From: DATLLN01 sp963809205
GTDB taxonomy: Bacteria > Actinomycetota > Thermoleophilia > Gaiellales > JAICJC01
DNA: 64,000 bases
NCBI GenBank assembly: GCA_963809205.1
Contig: CAWEIS010000003.1
Location: 376,562-440,561, forward strand
Direction: 5' to 3'
This document shows, piece after piece, positions 33,180 through 42,372 of the stretch (position 1 is its first letter; each line of letters starts with the position of its first letter). The position numbers were made by a program, and so were the translations under genes. The notes beneath the pieces were generated by a model, which was given only the letters and a program-made list of their open reading frames with translations, did no database searches and was not told the origin of the DNA.

Positions 33180-35636
33180 ATGCGCGTCGGGGAGCTCCAC
33201 ATCCGCGTGCGTGGACGAGAACATCGGTTTCCCGATCCACGCATCGTCCGGATCGGTCGTGATCCGGCTTCAGACGTTGTCCTGGATGACGCGACTGTGT
33301 CGAGGTTGCATGCAACATTCGAGCCCTCGTCGCACGGCTGGGTATTCCGCGACGCCGGAAGCACGCACGGCTCGTACCTCGAAGACGGCGAGCAGACCGG
33401 CCGGCTGGTGATCGCCCCGGGACGCATCGTCCGGCTGCGGCTCGGCGACGCGATGGGCGACACGATCGAGGTCGAGGCGCTGGACGAGCTGCGCGAGGTC
33501 GCGACCGGGCCGCCGTCACAGGCGGTGACGCAGCTCGGGCGGCTGTCGGGCGTGCACCGGCTGGTCGCGACCCGGGTGCGGATCGGGCGCGACCCGGACA
33601 ACGACCTGGTGCTCGAGGACCTGCAGGTCTCGCGCCGGCACGCGGAGCTGCTGGGCACCGGCGAGCAGTGGGAGTTGCGCGACCTGGGCAGCCACAACGG
33701 CACATACGTCAACGGCCGCTCGGTGGCGTCCGCCGTGCTCAGCCCGGGCGACGTGATCGGCATCGGCGCACACGTGCTGCGGTTCACCGGCGACCGGCTG
33801 GACGAGTACCTCGACCAGGGAGCCGCGTGGCTGCTGGCGCTGGGAGTCACCGTCACGGTGGGCGGAGGGCGGACGATCTTGAACGACGTCAGCTTCCCCC
33901 TGGAGCCGTCCAGCCTGCTGGCGGTGGTCGGGCCCTCCGGCGCGGGGAAGAGCACGCTGCTCGGTGCGCTGACGGGTTCCCGCCCGGCGACGGCCGGCAG
34001 CGTTGTCTACGGCGGACGTGACCTGTACGCCGCGTACGCGGAGCTGCAGAGCCGGATGGGCTACGTGCCGCAGGAGGACGTGCTGCACCGCCAGCTGCGG
34101 GTCTCGACCGCCCTGGAGTACGCCGCGAAGCTGCGGTTCCCGCCGGACGTGCCGGCCGCGGACCGGTCGGCGAGAGTCGCCGAGGTGCTCTCCGAGCTCA
34201 ACCTGACCGAGCGCGCCGGCGCGCGCATCGACACGCTGTCGGGCGGCCAGCGCAAGCGGGTCAGCGTCGCCCTCGAGCTGCTCACCCGGCCGGCGCTGCT
34301 GTTCCTGGACGAGCCGACGTCCGGTCTCGACCCCGGTAACGAGGAGCAGCTGATGCAGCTGCTGCGCGAGCTGGCGGACGGCGGCCGGACGGTGATCGTG
34401 GTCACCCACAGCGTGCAGAGCATCGACGTCTGCGACCGCGTGCTGTTCCTCGCGCCCGGCGGGACGACCGCGTTCTTCGGTCCGCCGGCCGAGGTGCTGC
34501 CGTACTTCGGCAGCCACGGCGACTTCGAGCGGTACAGCGAGGTGTTCCGGGCGATCGACGAACAGCGCGACCGCAGCTGGAGCGACCTGTTCCGCTCGGC
34601 GCCGCTGCATGAGCGGTATATCGCAGGCCCCCTGGGCGAGGCGGGCGTCGCGCCGGCCTCGGGGGACACGACGCGGACCGAGGAGCACCGCCAGCGGGAG
34701 ACGATCCGGCAGCTGGATGTGCTCACCCGGCGCGCCTACGCGGTGTTGTGGAGCGACCGCCGCAACACGTTCCTGCTCGCAGCCCAGGCGCCGGTGTTCG
34801 GGCTGCTCTTCGCGCTGCGTATCGGCCCCGGCCGGATGTCCACATCGCACGGAGCCGAGGCGACGATGCTGCTGTGGCTGCTGGTGATCGGCGCGACGTG
34901 GCTGGGCACGGCCAACGCCATCCGCGAGATCGTCAAGGAGCAGGCGGTGTTCCGCAGGGAGCGCGCAATGGGGCTGTCGGTGCTCGCCTACGTCGGGTCG
35001 AAGGTGCTGCTGCTGGCGCCGCTGACGCTCGCGCAGACCACCGTGATGACGCTGATCGCAACCTCGGGTCAGGAACTGCCGGCCATAGATCCCTCGGGGC
35101 TGGCGCGGATCGAGCAGTCCGGCGCCGTACTGTCCGGGCAACGGCTCGAGCTCGTGCTCGTGATCGGCATCGCCGGGCTGGCGGCGATGGCCGTCGGGCT
35201 GCTGATCTCGGCGATCGTCCGCAGCTCCGACCGTGCGATGGCGCTGCTCCCGGTGGTGCTGATCGCGCAGGTCGTGGTCTCCGTCCCGTTCTTCGCGACC
35301 CGCAGCGCCGTGCTCGACCCGGTCGGCGTCGTCAGCAGCGCCCAGTGGACGATGGCGGCGGCTGCATCGACGACCGACCTCAACGACGTCCGTTCGGTCG
35401 ACCTGGCGGTCACCGGGGCCGGACGGTCGGCGCTCGTCGACCGGGAGCTGCCGGCGAACTCGAAGCGCGCGGTGGCCTCGGCGGCCACCGGCAGGGAGCG
35501 ATGGGATCACACCGGGAGCACGTGGCTCCGAGACATGGGAGCCGCGCTCCTGCTCACCGGCGGTGCGCTCGGGCTGGCCGTGATCGTCCTGCAGCGGCGG
35601 GACCCTGTACGCTCGGCAGGGCGGGAGAAGGTCTAG
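33180..35636 (+). CDS. FHA-FHA-ABC transporter (ATPase and permease in one chain), Rv1747-like
   Basis: The 818-residue protein has two FHA domains (VRIGRDPASDVVLDD with STHGSYL, and VRIGRDPDNDLVLED with GSHNGTYVNG). An ABC ATPase follows with Walker A GPSGAGKST at about 253, signature LSGGQRKRVS at about 352 and Walker B LLFLDEPTSGLD. The C-terminal third has about six membrane spans of the ABC-2 type. This is the architecture of Mycobacterium tuberculosis Rv1747, whose FHA domains bind phosphothreonines set by the adjacent kinase PknF. Here too a Ser/Thr kinase gene follows, overlapping by 3 bp. Probably exports a cell-wall component. Confidence 0.9.
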   Translation: MRVGELHIRVRGREHRFPDPRIVRIGRDPASDVVLDDATVSRLHATFEPSSHGWVFRDAGSTHGSYLEDGEQTGRLVIAPGRIVRLRLGDAMGDTIEVEALDELREVATGPPSQAVTQLGRLSGVHRLVATRVRIGRDPDNDLVLEDLQVSRRHAELLGTGEQWELRDLGSHNGTYVNGRSVASAVLSPGDVIGIGAHVLRFTGDRLDEYLDQGAAWLLALGVTVTVGGGRTILNDVSFPLEPSSLLAVVGPSGAGKSTLLGALTGSRPATAGSVVYGGRDLYAAYAELQSRMGYVPQEDVLHRQLRVSTALEYAAKLRFPPDVPAADRSARVAEVLSELNLTERAGARIDTLSGGQRKRVSVALELLTRPALLFLDEPTSGLDPGNEEQLMQLLRELADGGRTVIVVTHSVQSIDVCDRVLFLAPGGTTAFFGPPAEVLPYFGSHGDFERYSEVFRAIDEQRDRSWSDLFRSAPLHERYIAGPLGEAGVAPASGDTTRTEEHRQRETIRQLDVLTRRAYAVLWSDRRNTFLLAAQAPVFGLLFALRIGPGRMSTSHGAEATMLLWLLVIGATWLGTANAIREIVKEQAVFRRERAMGLSVLAYVGSKVLLLAPLTLAQTTVMTLIATSGQELPAIDPSGLARIEQSGAVLSGQRLELVLVIGIAGLAAMAVGLLISAIVRSSDRAMALLPVVLIAQVVVSVPFFATRSAVLDPVGVVSSAQWTMAAAASTTDLNDVRSVDLAVTGAGRSALVDRELPANSKRAVASAATGRERWDHTGSTWLRDMGAALLLTGGALGLAVIVLQRRDPVRSAGREKV

Positions 35637-37762
35637 TGCACGTCACTCGGCAGATCGGGCGGTATGAGATCGATCGCGAGATCGGTCGCGGCGGCACCGC
35701 GATCGTGTATCTCGCCCGCCAGGTCGACCTGGGACGCGAGGTGGCGCTCAAGGAGCTGTCGGCGTTCCACGCCGGCGACCGCCTGTTCGCGGAGCGGTTC
35801 CTGCGCGAGGCCCGCCTGGGCGGATCGCTCAACCACCCGAACATCGTCACCGTGTACGACTACTTCGAGCACGACGCGGTGCCGTACATCGCTATGGAGT
35901 ACGTCGCGCGCGGATCGCTGCGCGCATACGCCGCGCCGCTGTCGACGGCCCAGTCGCTCGGTGTGCTCGAGGGGATGCTGGCCGGCCTGACACACGCCGA
36001 GGCGCGATCGATCGTCCACCGCGATCTGAAGCCCGAGAACCTGATGGTCGCCGACGACGGCACGATCAAGATCGCCGACTTCGGCATCGCCAAGGCACTC
36101 AGCGGATCCGTCTCGATCAACCTGACCGAGACGGGGACGACGGTCGGGACGCCGCACTACATGGCTCCGGAGCAGGCGATGGGCGAGCCGATCGGCCCGG
36201 GCACGGATCTCTACGCGACCGGGGCGATCGCCTACGAGCTGTTCACCGGCCGGCCGCCGTTCGGCAGCTCGGCGACGCCGATGGCGGTGCTGCTGCGCCA
36301 CGTCAGCGAGCAGGCCGAACCGCCGATCGTGCACGATCCGGCGCTCGACCCGCGGATCTCGGACTGGATCATGCGAATGCTGGCGAAACGCCCCGAGGAT
36401 CGTCCGGCCGGCGCCGAGGTGGCCTGGGAGGAGCTCGAGGACATCGCACTCGACCTGCTCGGTCCGAGGTGGCGGCGAAACGCGCGGCTGCTGGGCGACA
36501 CCGCCGGCAAGGGATCGGCGTCGCCGACCGCGTCGGTGGTGCCGGTGCCGGTCGCGCCGACGATCACGGCGCGGACGCCCCCGACGCTGACCTCCAGCAC
36601 GCCGCCGAGCACTCCGCCACCGTCGCAGCCACCGCCCAGCCGCCCGCCGGCCGAGCCCTCCGACCGCCGCCGGTGGCTGGGCGTCGGAGCCGCTCTGATC
36701 CTGCTGGTCACCGCCGCCGTCGCCGCATTCCTGGTTGTCGGGCGCGACGACTCGACGGGCTCCGGCGGCGGGAGCGCGCCAACGTCGACACTGACCCCAA
36801 CGACCACGGTCGCCGTGAAGGCGGGGGCCGAACACGACGCCGGCGTTTTCCGCTCGGTGCTGCAGGGCGACGGCGCCGACGTCTGGCTGCTGCGCCGCGG
36901 ACACGGCTCGGCGGGGAGCACGATCACCAGCGTGGCGCCCGAGGACGGCACGCTCGGAACGGAACATCCGATCCCGCGGTCGCTGATCGGCATGGGGATC
37001 GGGCCGACCAGCCTGTGGATGCTCGGCATGAAGACCGAGAAGTCGATCAACAGCGTGCTGGCCGAGGTCGACCCCGATACCGGCTCCACTATCCGCGAGA
37101 TCCCGCTCCCCGGGCTCCCGGCGTGCCTGGAGCCGCCGGTCGGGCGGTGCAACCCCGTGGTGGGCGCGGGATCCGTGTGGGCGCCGATGGGCGGTGAGAT
37201 CGTCCGCCAGTCGCTGGTCGGCGCCGCCAAGCTCGTGCACTTCCCCCTCGAGGGGCGCCTATGGGATCTCTCGTACGGCAACGACGCGACCTGGGTGCTG
37301 TCCGGCGGGTCGCTGATACGCCTCGATCCCAACGGCGCGCCGCGCAAGTCGTTCAACCTGGCTGGCCGGCTGCCCGACGGCATCCAGCCGATCAACCTGA
37401 TCGCGACGGACGACGCGATCTGGGTCGTCGCGCGGTCGCTGGACGCGGACGATCCGGTACCCGGCACGCTGATGCAGATCGACCCGGAGAGCGGCACCAT
37501 CCAGCGGTCGTTCGAGCTGCCCGGGATCAGCGGCATCCAGATCGCGGACGGCGCCCTCTGGGTGGCACGTGAGGGACAGCTCGGCCGAGCGCCGAACACC
37601 GTCGAGGTGCGCAGCCTGACCACCGGGCTGCCGATCGGCAAGCCGACCGCGATTCCTCAGGCGGCGAAGTGGCTCGCGCCGGTGCCCGACGGCGTGATCG
37701 CATTGATGTACGACAAGCTGACTCAGCAGCGGACGCTGGTGAAGCTGACGGCATCGATGTAA
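35636..37762 (+). CDS. membrane Ser/Thr protein kinase with extracellular sensor domain
   Basis: The 708-residue protein starts at GTG 35636, inside the ABC gene's stop (TAGTG). The kinase domain has GRGGTAIVY, the ATP-binding Lys in VALKEL, HRDLKPEN, ADFGIAK and the P+1 loop GTPHYMAPEQ. A Pro/Thr-rich linker leads to one membrane span near residues 346-368. Outside lie repeats with DVWLLRRG, TSLWMLG, GSVWAPMG, ATWVLSGG, AIWVVARS and GALWVARE, a Trp-marked beta-propeller-like sensor. It is expected to phosphorylate the FHA-ABC partner and perhaps the GarA-like protein at 41199. Confidence 0.92.
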   Translation: MHVTRQIGRYEIDREIGRGGTAIVYLARQVDLGREVALKELSAFHAGDRLFAERFLREARLGGSLNHPNIVTVYDYFEHDAVPYIAMEYVARGSLRAYAAPLSTAQSLGVLEGMLAGLTHAEARSIVHRDLKPENLMVADDGTIKIADFGIAKALSGSVSINLTETGTTVGTPHYMAPEQAMGEPIGPGTDLYATGAIAYELFTGRPPFGSSATPMAVLLRHVSEQAEPPIVHDPALDPRISDWIMRMLAKRPEDRPAGAEVAWEELEDIALDLLGPRWRRNARLLGDTAGKGSASPTASVVPVPVAPTITARTPPTLTSSTPPSTPPPSQPPPSRPPAEPSDRRRWLGVGAALILLVTAAVAAFLVVGRDDSTGSGGGSAPTSTLTPTTTVAVKAGAEHDAGVFRSVLQGDGADVWLLRRGHGSAGSTITSVAPEDGTLGTEHPIPRSLIGMGIGPTSLWMLGMKTEKSINSVLAEVDPDTGSTIREIPLPGLPACLEPPVGRCNPVVGAGSVWAPMGGEIVRQSLVGAAKLVHFPLEGRLWDLSYGNDATWVLSGGSLIRLDPNGAPRKSFNLAGRLPDGIQPINLIATDDAIWVVARSLDADDPVPGTLMQIDPESGTIQRSFELPGISGIQIADGALWVAREGQLGRAPNTVEVRSLTTGLPIGKPTAIPQAAKWLAPVPDGVIALMYDKLTQQRTLVKLTASM

Positions 37763-37803
37763 CAGCGACGTCTGCTCCCAGCCGGAGGGGGCCGCCGGCG
37801 GCG

Positions 37804-38349
37804 ATGCTCTACGCTTCCGATGTGGTCTCCTGGCTGCCGAACGCCCTGACGGCCGCCCGGCTGGTGGCCGTCATCCCCTTTGCCATCCTGCTGGCGGAGG
37901 CCGACGACGGGGTCAGCACGGGCGCTGCGGTGATCTTCGCCGCCGCGTCCTTCACCGACTTCCTGGACGGCTACCTCGCCCGCCGCTACGCGGTGCAGTC
38001 GCGGTTCGGCCGGCTCGCCGATCCGCTGGCCGACCGGCTGCTGATCGACGTCGCGCTGGTCCTGCTCGTCTGGCACGACCGGCTGGCCTGGTGGCTGGCG
38101 CTGCCGGTGCTACTCCGGGACGTGCTGCTGGGGATCGTGTTCAAGCTGCGCCACGAGGCAACGACGGTTCAGGTCAACTTCGCCGGGAAGACCGCGACCG
38201 CGGTGATCATGGCGTCGCTGACCCTGCTCATGCTGACCAGCGCCGACTGGCCCGAGTTCGTGTTCGCCGCGGGCATCGTGCTGGCCGTCGGCGCGGCGGT
38301 GATGTACCTGAGATCCCCGCAGGGAGGGCTCGAATCAAAGCCGTCGTGA
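37804..38349 (+). CDS. CDP-alcohol phosphatidyltransferase (PgsA-like)
   Basis: The 181-residue membrane protein carries the family motif D-G-x2-A-R-x8-G-x3-D-x3-D in FLDGYLARRYAVQSRFGRL and ADPLADR. It has an N-terminal amphipathic helix WLPNALTAARL and about five membrane spans. Members make phosphatidylglycerol phosphate, phosphatidylinositol phosphate or cardiolipin from CDP-diacylglycerol. ATG 37804 is chosen by family length. It overlaps the next gene by a few bases. Confidence 0.88.
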   Translation: MLYASDVVSWLPNALTAARLVAVIPFAILLAEADDGVSTGAAVIFAAASFTDFLDGYLARRYAVQSRFGRLADPLADRLLIDVALVLLVWHDRLAWWLALPVLLRDVLLGIVFKLRHEATTVQVNFAGKTATAVIMASLTLLMLTSADWPEFVFAAGIVLAVGAAVMYLRSPQGGLESKPS

Positions 38350-40841
38350 TGGCAGGCGGGGAGGGGACGCGGCTGCGTCCGCTGACCTCCAACCAGCCGA
38401 AGCCGATGGCGCCGATCGTCGGCAAGCCATGCATGCAGCACATCGTCGAGCTGCTCCGCACCCACGGATTCGACGACATCGTCGTCACCGTCGCCTACCT
38501 GCCGCAGGTGATCCGCGGGTACTTCGGCGACGGCGACGAGCTCGGCGTGCGGATGCAGTACTCGGTCGAGGAGTCGCCCCTGGGTACGGCGGGCAGCGTG
38601 CGCGCGGCGGCGGAGCTGCTGGACGACACGTTCCTGGTGATCTCCGGCGACGCGCTCTGCGACTTCGATCTGACCGCGCTGGTCGCGCACCACCGGGAGC
38701 GGGGCGCCGCCGCGACCATCGCCCTCAAGCGCGTCGACAACCCGCTCGAATTCGGCGTCGTCATCACCGACGAGGAGGGGCGGATCGAGCGGTTCCTGGA
38801 GAAGCCGTCCTGGGGCCAGGTCTTCTCAGACACGATCAACACCGGCGTCTACGTTCTCGAGCCCTCGGTGCTGCGCGCGATCCCCGAGGACGAGCCGTAC
38901 GACTTCTCAAAGCAGCTCTTCCCCGACCTCCTGGAGCGCGGCAGGCCGCTGCACGGCTGGATCGGCGAGGGCTACTGGCAGGATGTCGGGACGCTGGAGC
39001 AGTACCGGCAGGCCAACGACGACGCACTCGACGGCAAGGTCGCGCTCGACATCCCCGGCATCCGGCTCCGCGAGAACGTCTATCTGGGCGATGGCGTGCA
39101 GCTGCCGGAGCTCGGGCAGGTCGAGGGACCAGCCTACATCGGCAACTTCTCGCGGATCGATGCCGGCGCGCGGATCGAGTCGTACTCCGTGCTTGGCAAC
39201 AACGTGGTCGTCAAGGACGGCGCCACGACCCACCGGTCGGTGATCGACTCGGGCGGCTACATCGGCCCCGGCGCGCGGATCGAGGGTGCCGTGCTGGGCA
39301 AGCGGGTGGACGTCCGCGCGCACGCCCTGATCAACCCTGGCGCGGTCGTCGGCGACGAGTGCTCGATCGGTGCGGAGGCGGTGCTCCAGCGCGGGGTGCG
39401 CGTCTACCCGTTCAAGACCATCGAGCCCGGCGCGGTCGTCCACTCCAACCTGATCTGGGAGTCGCGGGGCCTGAGCACGCTGTTCGTTCGCGACGGTGTC
39501 AACGGCCTGGTCGGCGTCGACATCACACCCGAGGTCGCCGCCCGCATCGCCATGGCCTACGGCACGACGATGCCGGTGGGCACCCGGGTGGTCGCCAGCC
39601 GCGATGCTCACCCCGCCTCGCGGATGATCAACCGCGCGATCGTCGCCGGTCTGGTGTCGACCGGCGTCGCCGTCTCCGACCTGCGGATCGCCATGCCGGC
39701 GGTCGCGCGTCACCAGCTGAAGGGCGACGACAAGGCATTCGGCGTGCACGTGCGGATCGCCGACGACGACCCCGAGGTCGTGCAGGTGCGCTTCTTCGAG
39801 GCGCCGGGCACCGTGGCCGCCGAGTCCACGCTCAAGCGCATCGAGCGGACGTACTCCCGCCAGGAGTTCCGGCGAATGACCAGCGACGCCATCGGCCGGG
39901 TGACCTATCCGTCACGCGCGTCCGAGGCCTACATCGACGACCTGCTCTCGTCGGTGGACGCCGCCGCGATCCGCCGGCGGGCACCCCGGCTCGTCCTCAA
40001 CTACGGCCACTCCCCGGCATCGCTGATCGTGCCGTCGCTGATCGGTGCGCTGGGCGTCGAGCTGATCGGCCTCAACGGCTTCGTCGAGACCTCCGACATC
40101 CGCGCGCCCACGGCCCGCGAGGACGCGATCGCCGAGACCAGCCGCGTGGTGACGGCGGTGGGCGCCGACATCGGCGTCGTGATGGACGTCTCGGCCGAGC
40201 GGATCTGGTTGGTCGACGACCAGGGCGGGCCACTGGACGCCGAGTCGACGCTGCTCCTCCTGCTGCAGGAGATCGCCGGGCAGACGGACGAGGGCGACCT
40301 GCTGGTGCCGATCGTCGAGACCAGCCTGGTGGAGACCGTGGTCGACGGAGCGTCGCACCGCATCACCAGGACGAAGGCGTCACTGGGCGACCTGCTGGCC
40401 GAGGCCGCGGGGTGCAGCGCGGTGTTCGCCGGCGCCTCCAGCGGCGGCTACGTGTTCCCCGCCTTCCTGCCGGCCTACGACGCCGTGATGTCGACCTGCA
40501 AGGTGCTCGAGGTGCTGAGCCACGCCGGCCGGCCGCTGTCCGAGCTGGCCGCCGGCATTCCCGTCAGCGCCCGCGTCCACGACATCGTGCACTGCCCGTG
40601 GAGCCGCAAGGGAACGGTCATGCGGATGCTGATCGAGGCGGTCAAGGGGATGGAGGTCAACGACCTGGACGGCGTCAAGGTGTTCGAGGAGCAGGGGTGG
40701 GTGCAGGCGATCCCCGACCCCGATGAGCCGTACTTCCACCTGTGGGCCGAGGGAGCCACCCGGGAGGATTCCGAGTTCCTCGAGACGAAATACCGCGAGA
40801 CGCTGCGCCAGATCGTCAACGAAACGGACAGCGGAGCGTAA
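38334..40841 (+). CDS. sugar-1-phosphate nucleotidyltransferase / phosphomannomutase-like fusion (ManC-PMM type)
   Basis: The roughly 835-residue protein begins KAVVMAGGEGTRLRPLT, the nucleotidyltransferase signature, then EKPSWGQVFSDTINTG, a left-handed beta-helix region (SRIDAGARIESYSVLG, GPGARIEGAVLGK) and a C-terminal phosphohexomutase-like domain with VVASRDAHPASRM in place of the usual phosphoserine loop and VMDVSAERIWLVDDQGG. Probably makes GDP-mannose or a related sugar nucleotide for cell-wall glycans. Relatives start at the residue before KAVV, here ATC 38334; GTG 38346 is the first standard start but removes four residues. Confidence 0.87.
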   Translation: MKAVVMAGGEGTRLRPLTSNQPKPMAPIVGKPCMQHIVELLRTHGFDDIVVTVAYLPQVIRGYFGDGDELGVRMQYSVEESPLGTAGSVRAAAELLDDTFLVISGDALCDFDLTALVAHHRERGAAATIALKRVDNPLEFGVVITDEEGRIERFLEKPSWGQVFSDTINTGVYVLEPSVLRAIPEDEPYDFSKQLFPDLLERGRPLHGWIGEGYWQDVGTLEQYRQANDDALDGKVALDIPGIRLRENVYLGDGVQLPELGQVEGPAYIGNFSRIDAGARIESYSVLGNNVVVKDGATTHRSVIDSGGYIGPGARIEGAVLGKRVDVRAHALINPGAVVGDECSIGAEAVLQRGVRVYPFKTIEPGAVVHSNLIWESRGLSTLFVRDGVNGLVGVDITPEVAARIAMAYGTTMPVGTRVVASRDAHPASRMINRAIVAGLVSTGVAVSDLRIAMPAVARHQLKGDDKAFGVHVRIADDDPEVVQVRFFEAPGTVAAESTLKRIERTYSRQEFRRMTSDAIGRVTYPSRASEAYIDDLLSSVDAAAIRRRAPRLVLNYGHSPASLIVPSLIGALGVELIGLNGFVETSDIRAPTAREDAIAETSRVVTAVGADIGVVMDVSAERIWLVDDQGGPLDAESTLLLLLQEIAGQTDEGDLLVPIVETSLVETVVDGASHRITRTKASLGDLLAEAAGCSAVFAGASSGGYVFPAFLPAYDAVMSTCKVLEVLSHAGRPLSELAAGIPVSARVHDIVHCPWSRKGTVMRMLIEAVKGMEVNDLDGVKVFEEQGWVQAIPDPDEPYFHLWAEGATREDSEFLETKYRETLRQIVNETDSGA

Positions 40842-40844
40842 AAC

Positions 40845-40892
40845 CCTCAACCGGAAGTTGAGGATTAGGCCGTCCACGGGTACACTGGACGG
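40845..40892 (+). promoter_or_regulatory. promoter and operator candidate of the RsiG-like operon
   Basis: TTGAGG (40858-40863) and TACACT (40881-40886) are 17 bases apart, an excellent promoter. CCGTCCA (40870-40876) and TGGACGG (40886-40892) form a perfect inverted repeat overlapping the -10. A second hairpin, CCTCAAC (40845-40851) with GTTGAGG (40857-40863), covers the -35 and may double as the terminator of the upstream gene. Confidence 0.65.
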
Positions 40893-40922
40893 TGTAAACC
40901 CCGTGGAAATGGACTGAAACGC

Positions 40923-41192
40923 ATGGACGTTCTGCCCGATTTCTCATCGCTCTCGGACGAAGAGCTGCGCCGCCTGATCGACGAGCACGTCGCCGAGGAG
41001 GAGGAGATCTCCTACCGCCGCAGGCTGCTGCACGGCCGCATCGACATCCTCCGCGCCGAGCTGGTCGACCGCATCAAGCGGCGCCACGGCGGCGAGGACG
41101 CGCAGCTCGCCGTCGACATCGAGCGCCTGACCGAGATCCTCGCCCACAAGGGGCCGCCTCCGGGCCTGAAGGACGACTCCGAGGAGCAGTAG
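40923..41192 (+). CDS. RsiG-like c-di-GMP-binding anti-sigma candidate
   Basis: The 89-residue helical protein contains E26-x3-S30-x2-R33-x3-H37-x3-D41. This matches the c-di-GMP-binding motif E(x3)S(x2)R(x3)Q(x3)D of RsiG, except that Gln is His. RsiG, described in Streptomyces and Rubrobacter, holds a WhiG-type sigma factor when loaded with c-di-GMP. The single motif fits the homodimeric form seen outside Streptomyces. It has its own promoter, and genes for GarA-like FHA and FtsR-like MerR proteins follow. c-di-GMP enzymes are encoded at 46485, 50016 and 51417. Confidence 0.7.
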   Translation: MDVLPDFSSLSDEELRRLIDEHVAEEEEISYRRRLLHGRIDILRAELVDRIKRRHGGEDAQLAVDIERLTEILAHKGPPPGLKDDSEEQ

Positions 41193-41198
41193 GGCCGC

Positions 41199-41651
41199 GT
41201 GTACTGTCCCGAATGCGGTCATCACAACCGCGACCAGGCGCGCTTCTGCGGGCGCTGCGGGGCGGCGCTGATCGAGCCGACCGAGGCCGAGACCACCATG
41301 AGTTTCACCCCGCCGCCAGATGCGGGGCCGGACACCGGAGTGATGGACGCCGTCGCCGAGGGTCCGACGCTGGTCATCCGCCTGGGCGCCGGGCGCACCG
41401 GCGACTACTACTCGGTGGCCGGCGAGCGGACGACGATCGGCCGCGCGCCGGAGTGCGACGTCTTCCTCGACGATGTGACCGTGTCGCGCGAGCACGCGGT
41501 GCTCGAGCGCCGGCCGGATGGGATCCACGTCCGTGACCTGGGGAGCCTGAACGGCACGTACGTGAACCGCGAGCGGGTCGAGGAGTCCCGGCTCGCCGAC
41601 GGAGATGAGCTGCAGGTGGGCAAGTACCGCCTGAGCTTCATCGACAGGTAG
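41199..41651 (+). CDS. zinc-ribbon FHA protein, GarA/OdhI-like
   Basis: The 150-residue protein has Cys3/Cys6 and Cys17/Cys20 (CPEC, CGRC), a zinc ribbon, then E31-T32-T33, the pattern of the threonine pair phosphorylated in GarA/OdhI. The FHA domain follows with TTIGRAPECDVFLDD, VSREHAVLERR and GSLNGTYVN. In mycobacteria and corynebacteria such proteins bind 2-oxoglutarate-metabolism enzymes until phosphorylated by PknB/PknG. It sits just before an FtsR-like gene, as garA/odhI does. Confidence 0.88.
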   Translation: MYCPECGHHNRDQARFCGRCGAALIEPTEAETTMSFTPPPDAGPDTGVMDAVAEGPTLVIRLGAGRTGDYYSVAGERTTIGRAPECDVFLDDVTVSREHAVLERRPDGIHVRDLGSLNGTYVNRERVEESRLADGDELQVGKYRLSFIDR

Positions 41652-41653
41652 AC

Positions 41654-42337
41654 ATGGCAGCAGATCCGGCATCCGCATCCTCTGCGGCCACGCTCACGAT
41701 CGGCGCGGTCTGCAAGGTGCTGGGCGAGGAGTTCGACGACATCTCGATCTCCAAGATCCGGTTCCTCGAGGATCAGAAGCTGATCGCGCCCGCCCGCACG
41801 CCGGGCGGCTACCGGCTGTATTCCAACGAGGACGTCGAGCGCCTGCGGTCGATCCTGCGGCTGCAGCGGGACGAGTTCCTGCCGCTGGCCGTGATCCGCG
41901 ACATGCTCAGCCAGGGACATTCCCGCCCGACCCGCAGGCGGCGGCCGCGGCTGGTCGGCTCCGAGGCGCGGCTGTCGTTCGACGAGCTGGCGTCGGAGGC
42001 GGACGCCGAGGCCCCGTTCATCCGCGAGCTGATCGAGTACGGCCTGCTGGAACGCGGCCGCGACGGCGAGCCGCCGTACACGCGGGTGGACATCGAGATC
42101 GTCGCGCTGTGCAGCAGGCTCGGCCGCTACGGCGTCGCCGGCCGCCACCTCCGCACCATCCGCTCCGCGGTTGCGCGCGAAGCCGGCCTGCTCGAGCAGA
42201 TCCTCGCGCCCGCGCTGCGATCCCAGAATCCGGAGCGTCGGGAGGCCGGGTTGGAGGAGCTGGAGGCGCTCGCCGAGCTGACCAGCGAGCTGACCCACCT
42301 GCTCCTCGTACGCGACCTTCGCCAGCCGGCCCGGTAG
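41654..42337 (+). CDS. MerR-family regulator, FtsR-like
   Basis: The 227-residue protein has an N-terminal MerR HTH (TIGAVCKVLGEEFDDISISKI, LEDQKLIAPARTPGGYRLYS) and a longer helical C-terminus (IRELIEYGLLERG, HLRTIRSAVAREAGLLEQI). The placement directly after a GarA-like FHA gene is the actinobacterial odhI-ftsR arrangement; in Corynebacterium FtsR activates ftsZ. ATG 41654 is 2 bp beyond the FHA stop. Confidence 0.87.
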   Translation: MAADPASASSAATLTIGAVCKVLGEEFDDISISKIRFLEDQKLIAPARTPGGYRLYSNEDVERLRSILRLQRDEFLPLAVIRDMLSQGHSRPTRRRRPRLVGSEARLSFDELASEADAEAPFIRELIEYGLLERGRDGEPPYTRVDIEIVALCSRLGRYGVAGRHLRTIRSAVAREAGLLEQILAPALRSQNPERREAGLEELEALAELTSELTHLLLVRDLRQPAR

Positions 42338-42372
42338 CAGGAAACGCCGGGCGCAGCGTCGAACCGGCTGCC

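Noticed and set aside
31097..33955. A 952-codon minus-strand open frame
   Set aside because: Only its last 132 codons (RidA-like, from ATG 31495) look like a protein; the rest lies opposite the lysyl-oxidase-like and FHA-ABC genes.
37804..38349. Cardiolipin synthase versus phosphatidylglycerophosphate synthase assignment
   Set aside because: The family motif is clear but substrate-specific residues are not readable, so no gene symbol was given.
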